A DNA stretch of 64,000 bases, taken from NCBI GenBank assembly GCA_037968815.1, contig JBBKWF010000007.1, positions 1 to 64,000 on the forward strand, in the 5' to 3' direction. Under the pieces are notes generated by a model, which had not been told where the DNA came from, made no database searches, and saw only the letters and a program-made list of their open reading frames with translations. Origin of the DNA: Pseudopedobacter sp037968815. Its GTDB lineage: Bacteria > Bacteroidota > Bacteroidia > Sphingobacteriales > Sphingobacteriaceae. The position numbers and the translations under genes are program-made. This document shows, piece by piece, positions 8,723 through 16,889 of the stretch. Every line of letters begins with the position of its first letter. Position 1 is the stretch's first letter.

Positions 8723-9415
8723 ATGAAAATTAGAATCCCGAAACTTCTTTTATTGCTGATTGTATTGCTGACAGCCACAAATTTGAAAGCACAAGTAGCT
8801 GCTATCGGCGACCTTACAAGTGGAACTTTATCTGCTTATTGCCCTAGCGAAGAGGTAAAACTAACAGCTACATCAACAGGGAGCACCTATGTGTGGAAGC
8901 GTTACCCTACGGCAGATGCTACGGGTACAGCTACCTTACTTAGCGAAACAACAGCTAGCCTTGTTGATACTCCCCCAGCCCCTGGTTATTATACTTATGT
9001 GTCGACCGCTTTAAATGCTGAAGGTTGCGAATCCGATGTGTCAAGTCCAGTAGCTATTTACATACTGCCGGGTATCACTGCGTCTATTGCCTCAAGTGCG
9101 CCTACCGTTACAGAGTATTGTGCCAATGCATTACCAACAAGTTTAACACTTACGGCAACAGCTGGAAAAGCTGAGACTGTGTCAGAAACATTCGCATATA
9201 AATACCAATGGTATAAAGGAGCTAATGCAATATCTGGAGCAACATCTTCAACTTATGTGCTAAATAGTACCGATGATGTAGCTGTGGGTACAAGTATTTC
9301 CTATACAGTAAAAATTACTTATCAAATCAAAGCTTGTACCGAAACAACTTCAAGTGCAATCAGTTTTGATGTATTGGACTTACCAACCAAACCGGTTATT
9401 ACTATTACGCCATAA
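8723..9415 (+). CDS. Secreted Ig-like domain protein of T9SS cassette
   Basis: 230 residues from ATG 8723. An earlier in-frame start (8612) lies inside the preceding gene and would bury the signal peptide (KLLLLLIVLLTATNLKAQ), so it is rejected. Two Ig-like modules are visible, each with paired Cys and a Tyr-Trp core (YCPSEEVKLTA..TYVWKRY; YCANALPTS..YQWYKGA). Like the gene before it, it ends without a sorting domain, on KPVITITP. It starts 26 bp after the preceding gene and 40 bp lie before the next, suggesting one transcript. Confidence 0.75.
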   Translation: MKIRIPKLLLLLIVLLTATNLKAQVAAIGDLTSGTLSAYCPSEEVKLTATSTGSTYVWKRYPTADATGTATLLSETTASLVDTPPAPGYYTYVSTALNAEGCESDVSSPVAIYILPGITASIASSAPTVTEYCANALPTSLTLTATAGKAETVSETFAYKYQWYKGANAISGATSSTYVLNSTDDVAVGTSISYTVKITYQIKACTETTSSAISFDVLDLPTKPVITITP

Positions 9416-9455
9416 TTACAGGGGTATTTATTATAGCTGAACTTAACTTATATAA

Positions 9456-10430
9456 ATGGTTAACCTGAAAGTTAGTATTCTTGCTTTTATGGTTTCTACC
9501 CTGCTTGCTTTAACGGGTGCTGCTCAACCCGGCAACCCGTTAAACCTGTCGGCTCAAACTGTAACTATTGCTCAAGGCCAAACGGTGACATTACATGCTA
9601 CATCCGTTAATGGCGTGACATTTCAGTGGGTAAAAAATGGTAGTTACATCCCTAATGCTATTCAAAACACTTATATAGTCAGTACGGAAGGTGTTTATCA
9701 GGTTATGAGTTTTAATCTAGGTAATTGTACTTCGGGTATTTCGGATCCGGTAGCTGTAAATATAGGAACGGCTACTACTTCTCAAAATGCAGATGTAGCG
9801 ATAAGTATCACCTCAGGCATCACACCTGTCAATATCAACGATGTATTCAATTATGCCATTATGGTTAAAAACAATGGGCCTGTAACGGCTACCGGAATAA
9901 ACGTTCAGGATAATCTACCTTACGATATAGCGTATCAAAAGATGGAAGCAGTAAGCAAGGGAGATGCCGTATTCAGCGATTTTAGTAAAAATATTACCTG
10001 GAAAATTGATCAGTTGACGATGGGGGAGACCGCATCGATGGTTTTCACTGTGAAAGCATTGAAGGCTGGTACTATTAATAATACTACCACAGTAACATCT
10101 GAAACTATTGATAACAACCTTGCCAACAATGTAGCTTCAACAACAGATGTAATTACAAGTCTTATCATTCCAAATGTTTTTACTCCCAACGGGGATGGTT
10201 TGAACGATAATTTCGAGGTACCGGGACTCGCTTCTTACTCGGGCAATGAATTGACTGTGATGAACCGTTGGGGTTCCACCGTTTATCAAAAGAAAGATTA
10301 TAAGGACGAATGGACTGGGGAAGGATTAAATGAGGGAACCTACTTTTATTTGTTAAAAGTACAAACAAATACAGGTCGGTGGGATGTTTATAAAGGATAT
10401 GTTACCCTACTTAGAGCTAAGTTAAATTGA
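9456..10430 (+). CDS. T9SS type B sorting-domain protein with DUF11-like domain
   Basis: 324 residues: signal peptide (ILAFMVSTLLALTGAAQ), an Ig-like module (about 28-105, FQWVKNG), a DUF11/CARDB-like domain (about 112-232; DVAISITS...YAIMVKNNGP), and the gliding-motility-associated type B C-terminal domain (about 235-324; FTPNGDGLND, MNRWGSTVY, GYVTLLR). Type B proteins are exported by the T9SS and often need the PorP/SprF protein encoded next to them, here 7 bp downstream. It is the only protein of the cassette with a T9SS signal. Confidence 0.9.
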   Translation: MVNLKVSILAFMVSTLLALTGAAQPGNPLNLSAQTVTIAQGQTVTLHATSVNGVTFQWVKNGSYIPNAIQNTYIVSTEGVYQVMSFNLGNCTSGISDPVAVNIGTATTSQNADVAISITSGITPVNINDVFNYAIMVKNNGPVTATGINVQDNLPYDIAYQKMEAVSKGDAVFSDFSKNITWKIDQLTMGETASMVFTVKALKAGTINNTTTVTSETIDNNLANNVASTTDVITSLIIPNVFTPNGDGLNDNFEVPGLASYSGNELTVMNRWGSTVYQKKDYKDEWTGEGLNEGTYFYLLKVQTNTGRWDVYKGYVTLLRAKLN

Positions 10431-10437
10431 ATGTAAA

Positions 10438-11421
10438 GTGAAAAAAGGAATTGTTTTATGGTTAATTGTATTGTTGTGCATACAAGCAAAGGCACAGCAG
10501 GATACCCAAGTTAGCCAGTATATTTTTAATGGCATATATATAAACCCAGCTTATACAGGGTATAAGGAAGATCTGTTTTTGCAATCCTATATCCGTTCGC
10601 AGTGGGTAGGAGTTGATGGTGCACCGAAGAGTTTTTCTGTAGCGGCAGATGGAGCGTTTAATGATGGACGCATTGGTTTGGGATTGACGGTCAATAGTGA
10701 CCAAGTGGGAGCGCAAACGGCGCTTAGTACTTACTTGAACTTTGCTTACCGCATCAGGGTTGGTTATGATGAAACCTCACATTTAGCTTTAGGTTTGGCA
10801 GCAGGAATAATGCAGTTGGGTATCGATGGGGATAAATTAACCCCTATAAATCCGGGCGATCTGGCAGTACCAATGATTTCGCAAAGCACAATTATGCCAG
10901 ATGTAAATTTTGGAGTGTATTACGCAAATAAAAGGTATTTTGCAGGTTTTTCAGCTACCAATTTACTTACCAAGTTCAGCTATGATAACAACCCCGATAA
11001 TATGTTATTACCAGTGCCACACCCACATGTTTACTTAACGGCGGGCACACTTATTCCAGTTAATGATTTTTTGGTGGTTAAACCTGTGTTATTGATAAAA
11101 GATGACATGAAAGGGCCGACAAGTGTTGATTTGAATGGTTTTTTGCTTATTAAGGAACAACTTATTTTCGGTGCTTCTTACCGTTCGTCTATTAAGTTAT
11201 ACCCGAAAGATAATTTGCAAAGCAACCTTTCATCTTTAAATTCAATCGGACTAATTGCTGAGTTTTTTGCAACACCCTTAATGCGGGTCGGATATTCGTA
11301 TGACCACTCTTTGAATAGCTTGGGCCATTATAATTACGGTAGCCACGAGCTATCTATCGGTTTCTATCTTGGTTCGGTCAGCGGGGCGAATGATAACGCG
11401 GCTAGGTGTTTTAAGTTTTAG
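10438..11421 (+). CDS. PorP/SprF family T9SS outer-membrane protein
   Basis: 327 residues starting with GTG 7 bp after the type B substrate gene. A signal peptide (VLWLIVLLCIQAKA) is followed by the family hallmark QQDTQVSQYIFNGIYINPAYTG and a 14-strand-like barrel. PorP/SprF proteins help deliver or hold type B substrates such as SprB at the surface. Adjacency makes the product of 9456-10430 the likely client. The gene ends the cassette; I see no strong terminator after it. Confidence 0.93.
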   Translation: MKKGIVLWLIVLLCIQAKAQQDTQVSQYIFNGIYINPAYTGYKEDLFLQSYIRSQWVGVDGAPKSFSVAADGAFNDGRIGLGLTVNSDQVGAQTALSTYLNFAYRIRVGYDETSHLALGLAAGIMQLGIDGDKLTPINPGDLAVPMISQSTIMPDVNFGVYYANKRYFAGFSATNLLTKFSYDNNPDNMLLPVPHPHVYLTAGTLIPVNDFLVVKPVLLIKDDMKGPTSVDLNGFLLIKEQLIFGASYRSSIKLYPKDNLQSNLSSLNSIGLIAEFFATPLMRVGYSYDHSLNSLGHYNYGSHELSIGFYLGSVSGANDNAARCFKF

Positions 11422-11607
11422 TACTCTTACTCAATATAAAAAAACAAACGCTTTCTTAATTTTGGCTATGTTTAAGAGTTTGATTAATATTAATGTGTTA
11501 TACTGTTCTTCATGGTTAGTCTAAATGGGGAGTTATTTTAGTAGAACGCTTAACTATTAATAATCAATTTATTAGCGTTTAAGGTTTGGATTAAATTTCC
11601 CGCTAAA

Positions 11608-11638
11608 TTTGAAACTATAGAAAAATTTACTACATTTG
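11608..11638 (+). promoter_or_regulatory. Bacteroidota-type promoter of rimP-nusA-infB
   Basis: TTTG (11608-11611), a 19-bp spacer and TACATTTG (11631-11638) match the -33/-7 consensus TTTG-N19-TAnnTTTG recognised by the Bacteroidota primary sigma factor. It predicts a leader of about 55 nt before rimP. Confidence 0.85.
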
Positions 11639-11647
11639 CAGAGATTC

Positions 11648-11675
11648 GAAAGAGGGGGCGATAGTCCCCTCTTTC
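11648..11675 (+). promoter_or_regulatory. Leader hairpin before rimP
   Basis: GAAAGAGGGG (11648-11657) and CCCCTCTTTC (11666-11675) form a perfect 10-bp stem with an 8-base loop, followed by TATTTT. It sits between the promoter and the rimP start, so it lies in the 5' leader. It could act as an attenuator for an operon that encodes the transcription factor NusA; that role is inference. Confidence 0.65.
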
Positions 11676-11698
11676 TATTTTAGAAAAATATAGAATTA

Positions 11699-12166
11699 AT
11701 GAGCGTAGAGAAGAGAATCAGAGCTTTAATAGAAGAAAAACTAGCAGATAGGCCTGATCTTTTTATTGTAGAATTAAAAGTGGTGAATAACAGTAAGGTT
11801 GTTATCCTTTTAGATGGTGACGAGGGAATAGGTATTCATGATTGCGCTGCAGTTAGTAGGCATGTAGGTTTTCATTTAGAAGAAGAAAACCTATTTGAAA
11901 AAGAATACAATTTAGAGGTAGGGTCGCCGGGTTTAGATACTCCATTGACTTTGAATCGCCAATTACAGAAAAATATCGGCAGACTTTTAGAGATAAAATT
12001 TGCTGATGGTAAAAATACTGAAGGAACTTTGTTAAGTGCCGATGATCAGCAGGTTACCATTATGGAAGAGGTTAAAGAAAAAGGTAAGAAAGCCATAAAA
12101 AAAGTAGAACGAATTATCAATAGAGATGAGATTGCCGAGATAAAAGTTGGCGTTTCATTTAAATAG
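11699..12166 (+). CDS. rimP: Ribosome maturation factor RimP
   Basis: 155 residues, the normal size. RimP helps assemble the 30S subunit. The N-terminal half carries the conserved EVGSPGLDTPL (about residues 79-89), and the C-terminal half is the SH3-like RimP_C domain. It is the first gene of the classic rimP-nusA-infB order, which supports the call. Start ATG 11699. Confidence 0.95.
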   Translation: MSVEKRIRALIEEKLADRPDLFIVELKVVNNSKVVILLDGDEGIGIHDCAAVSRHVGFHLEEENLFEKEYNLEVGSPGLDTPLTLNRQLQKNIGRLLEIKFADGKNTEGTLLSADDQQVTIMEEVKEKGKKAIKKVERIINRDEIAEIKVGVSFK

Positions 12167-12201
12167 AAGCATTATTTTAGAAAAATAGCAATGATAAAAA
12201 A

Positions 12202-13437
12202 ATGAGCAGTATTAATTTAATCGATTCATTTCAAGAGTTTAAAGACTTTAAGAATATTGACAGACCAACGGTAATTAGCGTACTGGAAGAAGTTTTCCGT
12301 AGTATGTTGCGTAAACGTTTTGGTAATGATGAAAATTGCGACGTAATTGTGAATCCAGATAATGGAGATTTAGAGATATGGAGAACAAGAACCGTAATGG
12401 AAGACGGTTTTTCTGAGGATGATGATTTAGAGATTGAACTATCAGACGTTCATAAAATAGACGCAGATTTAGAGGTTGGAGATGACTTTATTGAACAAAT
12501 TACTTTAGAAAGTTTTGGAAGAAGAGCAATCTTAGCCGCTCGTCAAACTTTAGTTTCTAAAATTTTGGAATTAGAGAAAGATGAAATCTTTAAAAACTAC
12601 AAAGATAGAGTAGGAGAGATTGTTACTGGTGAAGTTTACCAAGTTTGGAAAAAAGAAACTTTGGTTTTAGATGACGAAGGTAACGAGCTTATTTTACCAA
12701 AAACAGAACAAATACCAGCAGATTATTTTAAAAAAGGAGATTCTGTAAGAGCGGTTGTTTACAAAGTAGAAATGCTAAACAGCAATCCTCGTATCATTAT
12801 TTCTCGTACAGCACCAGAGTTTTTACAACGTTTGTTTGAGCTAGAAGTTCCAGAAATTTTTGATGGTTTAATCACTATCAAAAAGATTGTACGCGAACCA
12901 GGCGAAAGAGCTAAAGTTGCGGTTGAATCTTACGATGATAGAATTGACCCAGTTGGAGCTTGTGTTGGTATGAAAGGATCTCGTATCCATGGTATTGTTA
13001 GAGAGTTGAAAAACGAGAATATTGACGTAATTAACTTTACAAGCAATATTTCTTTATACATACAAAGAGCTTTATCGCCAGCTAAGATCACATCTATTAA
13101 ATTAGATGATGAAACTATGAGAGCAGCGGTTTACTTAAAACCAGACCAAGTTTCTTTAGCAATTGGACGTGGCGGACATAACATTAAACTGGCAGGAAAG
13201 TTGACTGGTTATGAAATTGATGTTTACCGTGAGTCTACTGAGGAAGAAGAAGATGTTGATTTAGAGGAATTCTCAGATGAAATTGACGGCTGGATAATAG
13301 ATGAGTTTAGGAAGATAGGTTTAGATACCGCAAAAAGTGTAATCGCATTAACCACTGCAGAATTGGTTAAACGAACAGACTTAGAAGAAGAAACCGTAGA
13401 AGAAGTTCTAGGGATTTTACGCTCTGAGTTCGAATAA
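12202..13437 (+). CDS. nusA: Transcription termination/antitermination protein NusA
   Basis: 411 residues: N-terminal RNA-polymerase-binding domain (1-125), S1 domain (about 130-200, GEIVTGEVYQV), and two KH domains (about 230-345) with DPVGACVGMKGSRI and the second-KH motif LAIGRGGHNIKLA. A short acidic helical tail follows instead of the two acidic repeats of E. coli NusA, which is usual in Bacteroidota. It lies 35 bp after rimP in the same operon. Confidence 0.97.
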   Translation: MSSINLIDSFQEFKDFKNIDRPTVISVLEEVFRSMLRKRFGNDENCDVIVNPDNGDLEIWRTRTVMEDGFSEDDDLEIELSDVHKIDADLEVGDDFIEQITLESFGRRAILAARQTLVSKILELEKDEIFKNYKDRVGEIVTGEVYQVWKKETLVLDDEGNELILPKTEQIPADYFKKGDSVRAVVYKVEMLNSNPRIIISRTAPEFLQRLFELEVPEIFDGLITIKKIVREPGERAKVAVESYDDRIDPVGACVGMKGSRIHGIVRELKNENIDVINFTSNISLYIQRALSPAKITSIKLDDETMRAAVYLKPDQVSLAIGRGGHNIKLAGKLTGYEIDVYRESTEEEEDVDLEEFSDEIDGWIIDEFRKIGLDTAKSVIALTTAELVKRTDLEEETVEEVLGILRSEFE

Positions 13438-13500
13438 TTTTTGTTTTGCAGTAACTAAACGTACTTTTGTTTTAAATATAAGTTAGAAAGAGAATAATAA

Positions 13501-16500
13501 ATGTCAGAAGACAAAAACTTAGGAATTTTAAAAGTTGCGAAAGAGCTAAACATTGGTTTAGGCACCATCGCCGAGTTTTTAAATGGCAAAGGCTTCACTG
13601 TTGAAGCAAAGCCAAATACAAAACTTACTAGCGATATGTATGGCGCTCTTTTGAAAGAGTATCAGGGAGATAAAATCCTTAAAGAGGAAGCAAAAAGTAT
13701 TGTGATCGGTAAAATCCGTCGCGAAGACGCAAATACGGTTATCGAGTCAAATGACAATCCTTCTGCTCCTGCGGGTAAAGAAAATGAAGAGTCAGCAGAG
13801 ATTTTAATTAAAAACACTGGTTCTTCGCCTGTAGCTGAAACTCCAGCTCCTTCTGTTCCTAAAGTTGAAGAGTCTGGCGCAAACGAAGTTGAGTCAACAA
13901 ACAGTCCAGGTGTAAAAGTGGTCGGTAAAATTGATTTAGCTAGTTTAAATACAAAAACTCGTCCGGATAAAAAGGCTAAAGTTGAGCCAACTGTAGAGGC
14001 TCCTAAAGTTGCTGAAGAAGCACCTAAAAAGGAAGTACCTAAAGTTGTTGCTCCTGAGCCAGTAAAGGAAGTGAAAGCCGAAGAGCCTGTTCAACCAAAA
14101 GTTGAAGAGAAAGTAGAAGCTCCAAAAGCAGAAGAAGCTCCGAAGAAAGTTGAAGAGCCTGTTAAGAAATCTGAAGAACCTGTTAAGGAAGTAGAAGCTC
14201 CAAAAGAAGTAGCTAAACCTGTTAATAAAGAGGAGAAAGCTGAGAAAGAGGCTGAGAAACCTGTAATTTCATTAAAAGAACCAGAAGCGTCAGCACCGGC
14301 AGCAGAGGAAGATGATGCTGTAATTAGAGCTAAAGCAAGACAGTTAACTGGACCTAAGGTTATAGGAAGAATAGAACTTCCTGTAAACAAGAAAAAAGAC
14401 CAGCCAGTTGCATCTTCATCTAATCCAAATACTTCAGATAACAAAAGAAAACGTAAACGCAAACCTACTGTTGGAGGTGCTGGTACAGCAAGACCAGGTC
14501 AGCCAGGTCAAGCAACAGGAGCGCCAGGAACTCATCCGCACAGAGCGGGAGGAGCACCAGGTGGCGCAAATAGAGGAGGAACAGCACCTGAGCGTGGTGG
14601 AAGACCTCCACACAAAAGAGGGCAACCAGTTCCGCCAAAAGCAGAACCTACTGAAAAAGAAATACAAGATCAGATAAAAGCAACACTTGCAAGGTTAAGT
14701 GGAGCCGGTAAATCAGGTAAATTTGCACAAAGATCTAAACTGAGAAGACAAAAACGTGATGACGTTGCATCTACTACAGAAGAAAGGTTAGCAGCAGAGG
14801 AAATGGAGTCTAAGGTGTTGAAAACCACTGAGTTTGTTACAGCAAATGAATTGGCGACAATGATGGACGTTTCTGTTACCGAAATTATAGCAACCTGTAT
14901 GAGTTTAGGTTTGTTCGTATCCATCAACCAACGATTGGATGCTGAAACCTTAACAATTGTTGCAGATGAATTTGGTTACGAAATCCAGTTTGTTGGTGCA
15001 GTGGATGAGGAAATTAACTTAGAAGAAGAAGATAACGAAGGAGATTTAGTGTCACGTTCACCGATTGTAACGGTAATGGGTCACGTCGATCATGGTAAAA
15101 CATCCTTGTTAGATTTTGTACGTAAAGCAAACGTTATCTCTGGTGAAGCCGGAGGTATTACACAGCATATTGGTGCTTACGAGGTAGCTGTAGAAGAGGG
15201 TAAGAGTATTACATTTTTAGATACTCCGGGTCACGAAGCGTTTACCGCAATGAGGGCTCGTGGAGCTAAAGTAACGGATGTTGCAATTATTGTAATTGCG
15301 GCGGATGATACGGTGATGCCACAAACTACTGAAGCAATTAACCACGCAATGGCGGCAAATCTGCCAATGGTATTTGCTTTCAATAAAATGGATAAGCCAG
15401 GAGCAAATCCTGACAAAATCCGTGAGCAATTATCAGCAATGAACATCCTGGTAGAAGAGTGGGGTGGTAAATACCAAACCCAAGAAATTTCTGCAAAATC
15501 AGGAATGAACATTGATAAATTGTTAGAAAAAGTATTGCTTGAAGCTGAATTATTAGAGCTGAAAGCAAATCCTAATAAAAGAGCAGTTGGTACTGTGATT
15601 GAAGCCCAATTAGATAAGGGTAGAGGTTATGTTGCTACTGTTTTAGTTGAAGCAGGAACGTTGAAAGTTGGAGATCCTATTCTAGCAGGTTCTTATAGTG
15701 GTAGAGTGAAAGCACTTTACAACGAAAGAGGAGCTCGTGTAGAACAAGTAGGTCCAGCACAACCAGTACAGGTTTTAGGTTTTCAAGGTGCACCGCAAGC
15801 GGGAGATCGTTTTAACGGAGTAGAAAGTGAGCCAGAAGCTCGTGACATTGCTAACAAACGTTTACAATTACAACGTGAACAAGGTTTACGTACGCAGAAA
15901 CACATCACACTTGATGAGATTGGTCGTCGTTTGGCAATTGGTAACTTTAAAGAGCTTAACATCATTATTAAAGGTGATGTGGATGGTTCTGTTGAAGCAT
16001 TATCAGATTCATTGCAGAAATTATCTACAGAAGAGATACAGGTTAAAATTGTTCACAAGGCAGTTGGTCCAATCTCCGAGTCAGATGTATTGTTGGCGAC
16101 AGCTTCAGATGCGATTATTATTGGTTTCCAAGTTCGTCCATCAGCAGGTGCTCGTAAATTAGCCGAAGCAGAAGAGATTGATGTAAGGTTATACTCTATT
16201 ATTTACAAAGCTATCGACGAGATTAAAGCGGCGATGGAAGGTATGTTAGCTCCAGAATTCGAAGAGAAGATTATTGCTAACGTTGAGATTAGAGAAACTT
16301 TCAAAATCACTAAGGTTGGAACCATCGCAGGTTGTATGGTGTTAGATGGTACTATTAACAGAAATAGTAAAATCAGAATTATCCGCGAAGGTGTGGTAGT
16401 TTACACAGGAGAACTTGAATCATTAAAACGTTTCAAAGACGATGTGAAAGAAGTGAACAGAGGTTACGAATGTGGACTTAACATTAAAGGATATAATGAT

Positions 16501-16560
16501 ATCCAAGTAAATGATATTGTTGAAGCTTACGAACAAGTTGAGATAAAAAGAAAGCTTTAA
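13501..16560 (+). CDS. infB: Translation initiation factor IF-2
   Basis: 1019 residues. IF-2 is the GTPase that brings initiator tRNA to the 30S subunit. An N-terminal helical IF2_N domain (about 1-60) precedes a long low-complexity Pro/Glu/Lys/Ala linker (about 85-370) and a Gly/Pro-rich stretch; then comes a second IF2_N module (about 440-490). The G domain starts near 520, with G1 GHVDHGKT (527-534), G3 DTPGHEAF and G4 NKMD. C-terminal domains II-IV complete the protein. It ends the rimP-nusA-infB operon, with a strong terminator 27 bp downstream. Confidence 0.97.
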   Translation: MSEDKNLGILKVAKELNIGLGTIAEFLNGKGFTVEAKPNTKLTSDMYGALLKEYQGDKILKEEAKSIVIGKIRREDANTVIESNDNPSAPAGKENEESAEILIKNTGSSPVAETPAPSVPKVEESGANEVESTNSPGVKVVGKIDLASLNTKTRPDKKAKVEPTVEAPKVAEEAPKKEVPKVVAPEPVKEVKAEEPVQPKVEEKVEAPKAEEAPKKVEEPVKKSEEPVKEVEAPKEVAKPVNKEEKAEKEAEKPVISLKEPEASAPAAEEDDAVIRAKARQLTGPKVIGRIELPVNKKKDQPVASSSNPNTSDNKRKRKRKPTVGGAGTARPGQPGQATGAPGTHPHRAGGAPGGANRGGTAPERGGRPPHKRGQPVPPKAEPTEKEIQDQIKATLARLSGAGKSGKFAQRSKLRRQKRDDVASTTEERLAAEEMESKVLKTTEFVTANELATMMDVSVTEIIATCMSLGLFVSINQRLDAETLTIVADEFGYEIQFVGAVDEEINLEEEDNEGDLVSRSPIVTVMGHVDHGKTSLLDFVRKANVISGEAGGITQHIGAYEVAVEEGKSITFLDTPGHEAFTAMRARGAKVTDVAIIVIAADDTVMPQTTEAINHAMAANLPMVFAFNKMDKPGANPDKIREQLSAMNILVEEWGGKYQTQEISAKSGMNIDKLLEKVLLEAELLELKANPNKRAVGTVIEAQLDKGRGYVATVLVEAGTLKVGDPILAGSYSGRVKALYNERGARVEQVGPAQPVQVLGFQGAPQAGDRFNGVESEPEARDIANKRLQLQREQGLRTQKHITLDEIGRRLAIGNFKELNIIIKGDVDGSVEALSDSLQKLSTEEIQVKIVHKAVGPISESDVLLATASDAIIIGFQVRPSAGARKLAEAEEIDVRLYSIIYKAIDEIKAAMEGMLAPEFEEKIIANVEIRETFKITKVGTIAGCMVLDGTINRNSKIRIIREGVVVYTGELESLKRFKDDVKEVNRGYECGLNIKGYNDIQVNDIVEAYEQVEIKRKL

Positions 16561-16587
16561 GTAGCTCGAATTTTGAATAGATAATAT

Positions 16588-16620
16588 AAACCGTTTAGAT
16601 TTTTCTAAACGGTTTTTTTT
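16588..16620 (+). terminator. Rho-independent terminator of infB operon
   Basis: A perfect 12-bp stem (AAACCGTTTAGA, 16588-16599, with TCTAAACGGTTT, 16604-16615) and a TTTT loop are followed by a run of T. Confidence 0.93.
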
Positions 16621-16723
16621 GTATTTTGTAAGTTAATATTGAGTTTTAATAGGTTGATATATAGTGTTTTAGATTGATTTAAAATAATATGAAAAATAAA
16701 GTCTACTAAATCTATATATTTTA

Positions 16724-16732
16724 TATATTTGC
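16724..16732 (+). promoter_or_regulatory. -7 promoter box before sulfate assimilation cluster
   Basis: TATATTTGC matches TAnnTTTG(C). No TTTG stands 19-20 bp upstream; instead the -33 area reads GTCTACTAAATC, which might be an activator site (inference). It predicts a leader of about 150 nt before the sulfite reductase gene. Confidence 0.6.
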
Positions 16733-16776
16733 CGAGCGGATTGTGATTATATAGTTCGCTTTTTTCTTGATGAACG

Positions 16777-16880
16777 CTACTGATTTTTAGTAGAGAAAGA
16801 AAGAAAAGATAAATGAGGAATTAAAAACTTTTTTGTGTTAATAAACCTCTTCCGTATAAAAAGAAGAGGTGTTTTTATTT
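16777..16880 (+). promoter_or_regulatory. Structured leader with terminator-like hairpin before sulfite reductase
   Basis: Two hairpins are visible: CTACT/AGTAG (16777-16781 with 16789-16793), and ACCTCTTC/GAAGAGGT (16845-16852 with 16863-16870) followed by GTTTTTATTTT. The second looks like an intrinsic terminator but stands only 19 bp before the start codon, downstream of the promoter, so it could attenuate the sulfate operon. I see no long leader peptide and cannot assign a riboswitch class. Confidence 0.45.
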
Positions 16881-16889
16881 TAAAGATTT

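Noticed and set aside
14091..14927. Ser/Phe-rich ORFs antisense to the infB linker
   Set aside because: The Lys/Glu/Pro-rich linker produces open antisense frames by composition alone.
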